DNA of 64,000 nt from NCBI RefSeq assembly GCF_008087345.1, contig NZ_VHIB01000013.1, positions 62,001 to 126,000 of the forward strand, read 5' to 3'. The first letter of the stretch is position 1; every line of letters begins with the position of its first letter. Shown here piece after piece: positions 34,270-41,177 of this stretch. The stretch comes from Nocardioides caldifontis (GTDB lineage Bacteria; Actinomycetota; Actinomycetes; Propionibacteriales; Nocardioidaceae). Made by a program: the position numbers and the translations under genes. The notes beneath the pieces were generated by a model, which searched no databases, had not been told where the DNA came from, and worked only from the letters and a program-made list of their open reading frames with translations.

Positions 34270-35012
34270 CAGAGCCCCGACTCGCCGGTGCGGACGAGGA
34301 TCCGGCCGCACTCGTCGCACCGGACGACCTCGTCGGACGGCTTCTTCGCGACGTCGGCGAGCTCGGCGCTGTTGAGCTCGAGGCTGCACCCCCCGCACCG
34401 GCGGGCGCGGAGCAGCGCGGCACCGACGCCACCCTTCTGCTCCCGGAGCCGGTCGTAGAGTGCGAGCAGGTCGGCGGGCATGTCCCCGACCTTGGCCGCC
34501 CGGTCGGTCCGGATGGTCCCGGCCTGCTCCCTCAGCCCGGCCATCCGGGCGTCGCGGGCCTCGGTGAGCTCGGCGATCCGCCGGTCGGTCTCGGCGAGCT
34601 GCTCCTCGAGCGTCGCGACCTCCTGCTGCGCGTCCTCGAGCTTCTCCATCACCTCGAGCTCGACGTCCTCGAGCTCGGCGATCCGCCGGTCCAGCGAGAC
34701 CATCTCCTGCTGCAGCCGCTGCAGCTCCTTGGGGTGCGAGACCGCCCCGCTGTCGAGCCGCTGCTGGTCGCGGACCCGCCGGGTCCTGACCTGCTCGACG
34801 TCGGCGTCGGCCTTGCGCTGCTCACGTGTGAGGTCGTCGACCTGCACCCGCAGGTCGCGCACACGACCGTCGAGCTCGCCCCGCGTCGCGGTGAGCTCCT
34901 TGAGCTCGGCGACCTCCGGAAGGTTCGCCGCCTGGTGGCGGAGCGCGTCGAGCTTGCTGTCCAGCTCCTGCACGTCGAGCAGCTTCAGCTGGGCGAACGG
35001 GTCGGCTTTCAG
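34269..35012 (-). CDS. Coiled-coil protein with C-terminal zinc ribbon
   Basis: 247 residues. Residues ~5-185 form a long antiparallel coiled coil (ELDSKLDALRHQ ... RIAELTEARDARMAGLREQAG). C-terminal C4 zinc ribbon RRCGGCSLELNS ... EVVRCDECGRILVRTGE. Family (Rv2229c-like, zf-RING_7) function unknown; always beside Nif3 and RNase H in actinobacteria. The start is unusual: the homologous opening KADPFAQLKLLDVQELDS is preceded by CTG at 35012, with GAGGAG 5 nt upstream; no ATG, GTG or TTG is in frame nearby. I therefore call a CTG start. Confidence 0.87.
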   Translation of the reverse strand: MKADPFAQLKLLDVQELDSKLDALRHQAANLPEVAELKELTATRGELDGRVRDLRVQVDDLTREQRKADADVEQVRTRRVRDQQRLDSGAVSHPKELQRLQQEMVSLDRRIAELEDVELEVMEKLEDAQQEVATLEEQLAETDRRIAELTEARDARMAGLREQAGTIRTDRAAKVGDMPADLLALYDRLREQKGGVGAALLRARRCGGCSLELNSAELADVAKKPSDEVVRCDECGRILVRTGESGL

Positions 35013-35041
35013 GGTGGCTCCTCGGTCGTCTTCTTCGCGTC

Positions 35042-36196
35042 TCAGACCCGGAAGGTCCACGGGTCGGTCACCAGCGTGCTCACGCGGGTGTCCACCGTAG
35101 CGCCCGCCGACGCCGCCGCCTGCTCCACCTTCGCCGCCACGACGGGCAGCCAGCTCCACTCGGCCGCCCAGTGCGCGACGTCGACCAGCGCCGGCCCTCC
35201 GCCCTCGAGGAACTCACCCGCCCGGTGGTGCTTGAGGTCGCTGGTGACGTAGACGTCGGCGCCGCTGCGGCGGGCGGCCTCGAGCAGCGACTCCCCCGAC
35301 CCCGCCCCCACCGCGACGGTGCGCACCTCCCGGTCCGGGTCGCCGGCGACGCGCACCCCGTGGGCGGTCCGGGGCAAGCTCGCGGCCACGTGCTCGGCGA
35401 ACGTCCGCAACGTCGTCGGCTCGGCCAGCCGCCCGACCCGGCCGTGGCCGCGGGTCGCCGGCGGGAGCGAACCGGTCACCGGACCGCCGGGGACGTCGGC
35501 GAGCTCGAGGAGGTCGAACGCGGGTTCCTCGTAGGGATGTGCGGCGCGCATCGCCTCCACCACCTGCCGGCGCAACGGCCGCGGATACAGCGTCTCGACC
35601 CGGACCTCCTCCACCACCTCGACGCTGCCGACCCGGCCGAGCGTCGGGGAGGCGCCCTCGAGCGGGCGGAACCGGCCCTCGCCCGGAGTGGTGAACGTGC
35701 ACGAGTCGTAGGCGCCGAGCCGGCCGGCGCCGGCGTCGGTCACCGCCCGGCGCACCCGCTCGGCGTCACCGACCGGCACGAAGACGACCAGCTTGTCGAG
35801 GCCGCCGCCGTCGGTGGGGACGAGCACCCGCGGCTCCACGAGCCCGAGCCTGCGGGCGATGGCGTCGTTGACCCCGTCGGCGGGGACGTCGGCGCTGGTG
35901 TGGGCCGTGTACAGCGCGGTGCCGGCCCGGAGCAGCCGGTGCACGACACGACCCTTGGGCGTGGTGGCGGCCACCGAGCTCACCGGGGTCAGCAGCAGCG
36001 GGTGGTGGACGATCAGCAGGTCGGCGCCGTACTCCGCGGCCTCGTCGACGACGGCGGCCACCGGGTCGACGGCCAGCAGCACCCGGCGTACCTCCTGGTC
36101 CGGGTCGCCACAGACGAGCCCGACCGCGTCCCACGGCTCCGCCCACGCCGGGTCGTACCAGCCCTCGATGTGCCGCACCATCTCCGCCAGCCGCAT
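35042..36196 (-). CDS. Nif3-like dinuclear metal centre protein (GTP cyclohydrolase I type 2 family)
   Basis: 384 residues, the long form with a central insert. Metal motifs: GADLLIVHHPLLLTPV, LYTAHTSADVPADGVNDAIARRLGL, and C-terminal TSDLKHHRAGEFLEGG and VDVAHWAAE. Residues ~130-230 (LDKLVVFVPVGDAERVRRAVTDAGAGRLGAYDSCTF ... HPYEEPAFDLLEL) are the PII/CutA-like insert. Biochemical role unsettled. ATG 36196 preceded by TACGCT 7 nt upstream, so probably leaderless. First gene of Nif3-zinc ribbon-RNase H/phosphatase. Confidence 0.92.
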   Translation of the reverse strand: MRLAEMVRHIEGWYDPAWAEPWDAVGLVCGDPDQEVRRVLLAVDPVAAVVDEAAEYGADLLIVHHPLLLTPVSSVAATTPKGRVVHRLLRAGTALYTAHTSADVPADGVNDAIARRLGLVEPRVLVPTDGGGLDKLVVFVPVGDAERVRRAVTDAGAGRLGAYDSCTFTTPGEGRFRPLEGASPTLGRVGSVEVVEEVRVETLYPRPLRRQVVEAMRAAHPYEEPAFDLLELADVPGGPVTGSLPPATRGHGRVGRLAEPTTLRTFAEHVAASLPRTAHGVRVAGDPDREVRTVAVGAGSGESLLEAARRSGADVYVTSDLKHHRAGEFLEGGGPALVDVAHWAAEWSWLPVVAAKVEQAAASAGATVDTRVSTLVTDPWTFRV

Positions 36197-36250
36197 GGCC
36201 CGGAGCGTAGACCCCGGCCACACGACCGACGACAGGGCGGGATGAGAGGA

Positions 36251-36295
36251 CTCTCATCCCGCTCTCACGATCGGCGCACGCGGCTGCGGCAGGAT
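36251..36295 (+). promoter_or_regulatory. Response-regulator direct repeats and -10 for the charged secreted protein
   Basis: CTCTCATCCCG (36251-36261) followed directly by CTCTCACGATC (36262-36272): direct repeats 11 bp apart, the spacing used by OmpR-family regulators. 17 nt later is CAGGAT (36290-36295), and 7 nt after that the ATG. The first repeat is also part of the dyad GATGAGAG-GA-CTCTCATC (36241-36258). The same arrangement precedes the gene at 40533-40940. Confidence 0.65.
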
Positions 36296-36302
36296 CGTCG
36301 CC

Positions 36303-36737
36303 ATGCCCGGGTCCCGTGCTCTCAAGGTGCTGCTGCTGCTCGCCGTGCTTGCGTTCCCCACTGCGTACGCCGTCGGCGCGGTCACGTCCGACCCGGCGCC
36401 CGTCCCCGGCCACGACCCCATCGTCCTGCCGACCGCGACGCCGTCCGGCAAGCCGTCGAAGACACCGTCGTCACCGTCGTCGTCACCGTCGTCGTCACCG
36501 TCGTCGTCCCCGCCGTCCTCACCGTCGGGGAGCTCGTCACCACGGCCGAGCGGGACCGCGTGCGACGACGACCCCGACGACGACGACGACGGCGTGGTCG
36601 TCGTCCGGCCGTGCCCCGAGGACATCGGAGATGATCAGGACGATGACCAGGACGACGCCGGCGACCGGGACGACGACCGGGACGACGACCGGGGCGACCG
36701 TGGGGACGACCGGGACGACGACCGCGACGACGGCTGA
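36303..36737 (+). CDS. Secreted Ser/Pro- and Asp/Arg-rich low-complexity protein
   Basis: 144 residues. Signal peptide 1-~27 (ALKVLLLLAVLAFPTAYAVGA). The rest is low complexity: a Ser/Pro stretch (TPSSPSSSPSSSPSSSPPSS), a Cys-flanked acidic block (CDDDPDDDDDGVVVVRPC) and a C-terminal DRDDDRDDD-type tail with alternating Asp and Arg. Could bind divalent cations. The likely transcript is leaderless (CAGGAT 7 nt before ATG). Its promoter carries RR direct repeats and it precedes, with overlap, the kinase and regulator genes, so it is probably the main output or a sensor accessory of that system. Confidence 0.75.
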   Translation: MPGSRALKVLLLLAVLAFPTAYAVGAVTSDPAPVPGHDPIVLPTATPSGKPSKTPSSPSSSPSSSPSSSPPSSPSGSSSPRPSGTACDDDPDDDDDGVVVVRPCPEDIGDDQDDDQDDAGDRDDDRDDDRGDRGDDRDDDRDDG

Positions 36738-38184
36738 GCCGCGCGAGGCCGGGCACAGCGGCGCGCTCCGGGCCTTCCGCTGGTCGGTCCGGGCCCGCAT
36801 CACCGCCACCGTCGGGCTCTGCGTCGCGCTCGCCCTCGCCGGGGCCGGGCTGCTGGTCTACCTCCTCGGCCTGGAACGGGTGCACGACACCGTCCGCACC
36901 GCGACGGCCCAGGAGATCGCCGAGCTCGAGGCGTTCGAGGAGGAGGGCGTCGACCCGGCGAGCGGCGGGGCGTTCACCTCGATCGAGCGGCTGGTCGAGG
37001 AGTTCCTGCTCCGCAACGTGCCCGCCCCGTCGGAGCTGATGGCGGGCTACTGGGGCGGCGACTTCGAGACCCGGTCGGCCTCCAGCCGGGGCGAGCTCGT
37101 GGACGACCACGGCTTCGTCTCCGCGGTGCGGTCACGGCTGGAGAGCGGCGGCTCGGCGACCGTCGGCACGCAGTGGGGCGAGGTCTACCTCGAGGTGCTT
37201 CCGCTGCAGGACGCGCAGCGGACGGGTGCCTTCGTGGTCGCCTTCTTCGTCGACGACGAGCGGGGACCGCTGCACGACACGCTCCGCAGCTACGCCATCG
37301 GGGCGACGCTGGCCTGGCTGGTGGTCACCGGCGTCGCCGGCTGGCAGGCCGGCCGGCTCCTTGCGCCGCTGCGCAGCCTGCGCCGGACCGCCGAGGAGAT
37401 CTCCGAGACCGACCTGTCGTTGCGCATCGAGGAGACCGGCGACGACGACCTCACCGAGCTGACCCGCACGGTCAACGCGATGCTCGGGCGCCTCGAGCGG
37501 GCGTTCCAGGGGCAGCGCGCCTTCCTCGACGACGCCGGCCACGAGCTGCGCACGCCGCTGACGATCCTGCGAGGCCACCTCGAGCTCGTGGACCCCGGCG
37601 ACCCCGAGGACGTGGAGCGCACCCGCGACCTGCTCGTCGACGAGGTCGACCGGATGGCCCGGCTGGTGGAAGACATGATCCTGCTGACCAAGGCCGAGCG
37701 CCCGGGCTTCGTCACCCCCGACCTGGTGGTGGTCGACCAGCTGGTCGCGGACGTGCTCGGGAAGACGCGCGGGCTGGCGGACCGGAGGTGGCGCGTCGAG
37801 GCGCACGCCGGGGGCGCCGCGTGGCTCGACGAGCAACGGATCACCCAGGCGCTGCTCCAGCTCGCCGACAACGCGGTCAAGCACACCTCGCCCGAGGACG
37901 AGGTGGCGCTCGGCGCCGAGGACGCCGGGGCGCACGTGCGACTCTGGGTACGCGACACCGGTCCCGGTGTGCCCGACGCGGAGAAGGAGACGATCTTCGC
38001 GCGGTTCGCCCGCGGCGCCGACGAGGGCGGCACCGAGGGGGTCGGGCTGGGGCTCTCGATCGTGGCCGCGATCGCTGCTGCCCACGGCGGGTCGGTCCAC
38101 GTGGAGGACGCCGCACCCCGCGGCGCCCGGTTCGTGCTCACGCTCCCGAGGGAGCGGAAGGAGGTCGCGTGGCCCGCATCCTGA
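36631..38184 (+). CDS. Sensor histidine kinase (two-component, with 38169 regulator)
   Basis: About 500 residues; start uncertain (ATG 36631 with GGAG upstream, or GTG 36700) because the 5' end overlaps the Asp/Arg repeat of the preceding gene in another frame and so reads Thr-rich. From RWSVRARITATVGLCVALALAGAGLLVYLL (TM1) the protein is clear: extracellular domain ~150 residues, TM2 (SYAIGATLAWLVVTGVAGWQ), HAMP, H-box FLDDAGHELRTPLTILRGHLE, N-box LLQLADNAVKHTS, G1 VRDTGPGVP, G2 GVGLGLSIVAAIAAAHGG. Fully competent kinase. Overlaps the regulator gene by 16 bp. Confidence 0.88.
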   Translation: MIRTMTRTTPATGTTTGTTTGATVGTTGTTTATTAEPREAGHSGALRAFRWSVRARITATVGLCVALALAGAGLLVYLLGLERVHDTVRTATAQEIAELEAFEEEGVDPASGGAFTSIERLVEEFLLRNVPAPSELMAGYWGGDFETRSASSRGELVDDHGFVSAVRSRLESGGSATVGTQWGEVYLEVLPLQDAQRTGAFVVAFFVDDERGPLHDTLRSYAIGATLAWLVVTGVAGWQAGRLLAPLRSLRRTAEEISETDLSLRIEETGDDDLTELTRTVNAMLGRLERAFQGQRAFLDDAGHELRTPLTILRGHLELVDPGDPEDVERTRDLLVDEVDRMARLVEDMILLTKAERPGFVTPDLVVVDQLVADVLGKTRGLADRRWRVEAHAGGAAWLDEQRITQALLQLADNAVKHTSPEDEVALGAEDAGAHVRLWVRDTGPGVPDAEKETIFARFARGADEGGTEGVGLGLSIVAAIAAAHGGSVHVEDAAPRGARFVLTLPRERKEVAWPAS

Positions 38185-38849
38185 TCGTCGAGGACGAACC
38201 CCGGATCGCGTCGTTCATGGCGAAGGGGCTGGCGGCCGACGGCCACACCACCTCGGTCGCCGAGGACGGGATCACCGGGCTCGACCTCGCGCTCTCCGGG
38301 GAGTTCGACCTGGTGATCCTCGACATCGGGCTCCCCCGCCTCGACGGGTACGGCGTCCTCGACGGCCTCCGGAGCCAGGGCAGCCGGGTCCCCGTGGTCG
38401 TGCTGACCGCCCGCGACTCGGTGACCGACACCGTCCACGCCCTCGAGGGCGGCGCCGACGACTACATGCCGAAGCCGTTCCGCTTCGCCGAGCTCCTCGC
38501 CCGCGTGCGGCTGCGGCTCCGCCAGGCCAACGACTCCTCACCGGTCGCGGAGGACACCCTCGCGGCCGGTCCCGTGGAGCTCGACCTGCGCCGCCGCACG
38601 GTCTCCCGCGACGGGCGCGAGATCGAGCTCTCCGCGCGCGAGTTCCAGATGCTCGAGCTCTTCATGCTCAACCCCGGCCAGGTGCTGTCGCGGGAGCAGC
38701 TGCTCTCGCACGTGTGGGGCTACGACTTCGACCCGGGCTCCAACGTGGTGGACGTCTACGTCGGCTACCTGCGCCGCAAGCTCGGGTCGGACGTCATCGT
38801 GACGGTCCGCGGGATGGGGTACCGCTTCGCGCTCGGCGGTCGCTCCTGA
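38169..38849 (+). CDS. OmpR-family response regulator
   Basis: 226 residues; GTG start with GGAAGGAGG upstream. Receiver: ILIVEDEPRIASFMAKGL, phospho-Asp in LVILDIGLPRLDG, Thr in VVLTARDS, Lys in YMPKPF. Winged-helix output: VELDLRRRTVSRDGREIELSAREFQMLELFMLNPGQVLSREQLLSHVWGYDFDPGSNVVDVYVGYLRRKLG. Likely binds the 11-bp direct repeats at 36251-36272 and 41016-41037, which would make it autoregulatory through the 36303 transcript and a regulator of the 40533-40940 secreted protein. Confidence 0.92.
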   Translation: MARILIVEDEPRIASFMAKGLAADGHTTSVAEDGITGLDLALSGEFDLVILDIGLPRLDGYGVLDGLRSQGSRVPVVVLTARDSVTDTVHALEGGADDYMPKPFRFAELLARVRLRLRQANDSSPVAEDTLAAGPVELDLRRRTVSRDGREIELSAREFQMLELFMLNPGQVLSREQLLSHVWGYDFDPGSNVVDVYVGYLRRKLGSDVIVTVRGMGYRFALGGRS

Positions 38850-38852
38850 CCG

Positions 38853-39494
38853 TCACTTGACGAGGAAGCTCCCCAGACATCCCGAGGACCCCGGCCCGAT
38901 CGCGGAGGCCGCCGTGCCGCCGCTGTAGAACGTGATCAGCCCGACCCCGCCGCACCAGACCACCCGCGCGGTCCACCGGTTGAACGCGTCGGACCGTCGT
39001 TGCCAGTAGTCGGACCTGAGGAGCTTCCTCGAGGCCTCGATGGCGGTGCAGTCGGCGACGCTCGACAGGTGGCTCGTGTTCGACGCGCACGTGTCGCGAG
39101 CGGTGAAGAGCTGCCAGGCGACCTCCGGGTCGAACCGCCCCTGCCCGTCGGTCGGCATCGCCGGCTTCCCCGACGCGCTGGCGGACCTGCGCTGCCGGGC
39201 CCACGAGGCCTCGGCCTTCCGCAGGTACATCCGCTTGAAGGACCGGCTGTACCTGAAGTCGCGCTCGAACCGCCCGTAGCGGCCGGCCTTGAACCCCTTG
39301 ACGAAGCCGCGCGCGTCCGTCGGCCAGACGACCAGCTGCAGCTCGTCCTCGACCAGGGGCGCACTGTCGGCGTCCTCGCCGCTCGCCTGGGCGACCAGGA
39401 ACAGCGCGAGGAGGGCGAGCACGAGGAGCAGCGAGAGCACGACGGGAAGCGCACCCTTCGTCGTCCTGAACCACTGCCGGGTCGGGAACCGCAC
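38853..39494 (-). CDS. Membrane-anchored hypothetical protein
   Basis: 213 residues from GTG 39494 with GGAGG 6 nt upstream. One N-terminal TM (about 16-36, LPVVLSLLLVLALLALFLV), then an extracytoplasmic domain with a basic central part (KAGRYGRFERDFRYSRSFKRMYLRKAEASWARQRR) and four cysteines late in the sequence (DTCASN, VADCTA, VVWCGG, GCLGSF) that could form two disulfides. No known family recognised. Convergent with the response regulator (3-bp gap). Confidence 0.7.
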   Translation of the reverse strand: MRFPTRQWFRTTKGALPVVLSLLLVLALLALFLVAQASGEDADSAPLVEDELQLVVWPTDARGFVKGFKAGRYGRFERDFRYSRSFKRMYLRKAEASWARQRRSASASGKPAMPTDGQGRFDPEVAWQLFTARDTCASNTSHLSSVADCTAIEASRKLLRSDYWQRRSDAFNRWTARVVWCGGVGLITFYSGGTAASAIGPGSSGCLGSFLVK

Positions 39495-39610
39495 CGCAAG
39501 CCTCCGTGAGCGTCAGACCCGGACCGCGTGCCCGGGCGCCGGCGTCATCGTGGCCTGCGGCCACACGTCCCCGCACCCGCGTGGTCGGCCGCTGTGGAGA
39601 ACCTGCGGGA

Positions 39611-40498
39611 TCAGCGGGCGGTGAGCGCGACCTTCCAGCCGCCCAGTGCGCCGCGGGGCTGCCGCTCGAGGATCGGCCCGAGCGCGTCGGCCACCTCCGC
39701 CGGCGTCGGGCGTTCCTCCGGCCGGGGCGAGAGCATGCTCCCGACCAGCTTGGCCACGTCGTCGGGCACGAACTCCGGCAGCAGCCGCGGCTCGTCGACG
39801 AGCTGCCGGAACCGCTCCTCCACGTCGTCGTGGTCGGGGTCCCCGTCGTCGAAGGCCGGGAACCCCGCAGCGGCCTCGAACAGGACGGCTCCCAGCCCCC
39901 AGACGTCGGAGGCCGGTCCCGGGGAGCCGGTGCGCGGCGGGTCGGTCTGCTCCGGGGCCATGTAGGCGTCGGTGCCGATCGGGTACCGGAGCGCCGCCGC
40001 ATCCTCGACCGTACGGGCGACGCTGAGGTCGATGAGCTTCGCGGGCGCACCGACGATGATGTTGCTGGGCTTCACGTCCAGGTGCACGAACCCCTGCCGG
40101 TGCAGGTAGTGCAGGGCCGCGGCCACCTCGAGCCCCAGCGCGAGGTACTGCGCGGGCTCGAGCGGCCCGTACTTGCGGACCAGGGTCGACAGCCGCGGCC
40201 CGTCGAGCTGCTCGAGGACGACGTGCGGCCGCTCGCCTCCGGTCTCCGCGCGCAGCGACCGGACCAGGGCTGGGTGGTTGGTCCGGTCGAGTGCCTCGAC
40301 CTCGCGGCGCAGCCCGCGCAGCGTCCCCTCGTCGGAGACCTGCGCGGGCCGCACCACCTTGACCACCACGGGCGAGTAGGTCACCTCGTCGAAGGCGAGG
40401 TAGGCCTCGTAGGCGTTGCCCCCGCCGAGCAGCCGCATCGCGGTCAGGTCGTCGGTGAGGGGGTCCCCCGCCTGGAACCCCCAGCTGTCGCGCGTCAT
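39611..40498 (-). CDS. Serine/threonine protein kinase, non-RD, no membrane anchor
   Basis: 295 residues; GAGGAG before ATG 40498. Kinase motifs: LLGGGNAYEAYLAF (glycine loop), VVVKVV (ATP Lys), catalytic loop FVHLDVKPSNIIV, LIDLSVARTV and GTDAYMAPEQTD (activation/P+1), DVWGLGAVLFEAAAG. The HRD Arg is Leu, and the DFG motif reads DLS, so activation-loop control by phosphorylation is unlikely to be of the usual kind. No PASTA repeats or TM: a cytosolic kinase. Followed 34 bp upstream on the same strand by the charged secreted protein gene, possibly one unit. Confidence 0.88.
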   Translation of the reverse strand: MTRDSWGFQAGDPLTDDLTAMRLLGGGNAYEAYLAFDEVTYSPVVVKVVRPAQVSDEGTLRGLRREVEALDRTNHPALVRSLRAETGGERPHVVLEQLDGPRLSTLVRKYGPLEPAQYLALGLEVAAALHYLHRQGFVHLDVKPSNIIVGAPAKLIDLSVARTVEDAAALRYPIGTDAYMAPEQTDPPRTGSPGPASDVWGLGAVLFEAAAGFPAFDDGDPDHDDVEERFRQLVDEPRLLPEFVPDDVAKLVGSMLSPRPEERPTPAEVADALGPILERQPRGALGGWKVALTAR

Positions 40499-40532
40499 CC
40501 GTCGCTCCTCGGTGGTCGGTCGGTCGCGCCGG

Positions 40533-40940
40533 TCAGCGCCGGCCTCGGGTGTCGTTGCGGCTGCGGTCGTTGGTCTTGTTCGCCGAGAGGTCACGCTTCT
40601 TCTGGCCGCCGTCGCGGGTCCAGTCACGGGTCTTGTCGCCGCGGCTGCGGTCCCGGTCGCGGCTCACCTCGGTGACGTTGCTCCGGGTGTTGTCGCGGCT
40701 CGCCCGGCTACGGGTGGCTTTGCTCCGCGTGTTCTTGCTGCGGGTGTCGGCGACCAGCTGCAGCTCGTCGTCGTCGTCGAGCTCGTCGTCGTCGACGGTG
40801 ACCAGCTCACCGGCCTGCTCGTTGCGCTTCAGGTAGACCTCGTCGGCCTTCGTGTCCGGCCCGGCCACGGCCGGCCAGGCGAGCACACCGGCGCCCACGG
40901 CGCCGGCGAGTCCGACGATGCTTCCTCGGATGATCCTCAT
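40533..40940 (-). CDS. Secreted highly charged protein
   Basis: 135 residues with a signal peptide (MRIIRGSIVGLAGAVGAGVLAWPAVA) and GAGGAGG before the ATG. Mature part: an acidic cluster (VTVDDDELDDDDELQLV) followed by an Arg/Lys/Ser/Asp-rich, probably disordered tail built of short variants such as TRSKNTRSK, SRASRDNTRS and SRDRDRSRGDK. No recognised family. Its promoter carries the same direct repeats and -10 spacing as the charged secreted gene at 36303, so it is a likely target of the 38169 regulator. Confidence 0.72.
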   Translation of the reverse strand: MRIIRGSIVGLAGAVGAGVLAWPAVAGPDTKADEVYLKRNEQAGELVTVDDDELDDDDELQLVADTRSKNTRSKATRSRASRDNTRSNVTEVSRDRDRSRGDKTRDWTRDGGQKKRDLSANKTNDRSRNDTRGRR

Positions 40941-40992
40941 GGTGTCCTCCTCGGGCGCCCTGGGGGCCCTGTCGTTCTCGTTGACGACAACC

Positions 40993-41037
40993 AGGTTGGG
41001 GCGGCTCGATGAGGCGACCGTGAGCGACGGATGAGAG
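40993..41037 (-). promoter_or_regulatory. Response-regulator direct repeats and -10 for the 40533-40940 gene
   Basis: Minus strand: CTCTCATCCGT (41037-41027), CGCTCACGGTC (41026-41016), then 17 nt and CAACCT (40998-40993) as a -10. Order, 11-bp repeat spacing and 17-nt gap equal those at 36251-36295. Transcription would start near 40985, leaving a ~45-nt leader with a good ribosome site. Confidence 0.62.
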
Positions 41038-41060
41038 GGCTCTCACGGGACGAGGAGGGG

Positions 41061-41132
41061 TGGGCGCAGCAGGGATCGAACCTGCGACCACTGGTTTGTA
41101 AGACCAGCGCTCTACCGCTGAGCTATACGCCC
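41061..41132 (-). tRNA. tRNA-Val (anticodon UAC)
   Basis: 72 nt without encoded CCA. Acceptor GGGCGTA pairs with TGCGCCC (discriminator A), D-arm GCTCAGCGGTAGAGC, anticodon stem CTGGT/ACCAG with loop CTTACAA giving UAC, and T-arm GCAGGTTCGATCCCTGC. All arms pair. Lies alone between the charged secreted protein and the decarboxylase. Confidence 0.97.
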
Positions 41133-41177
41133 GGGGCGCCCGGAGGGGCGCACGACCGGACGAGGGTACAGGTCGGC

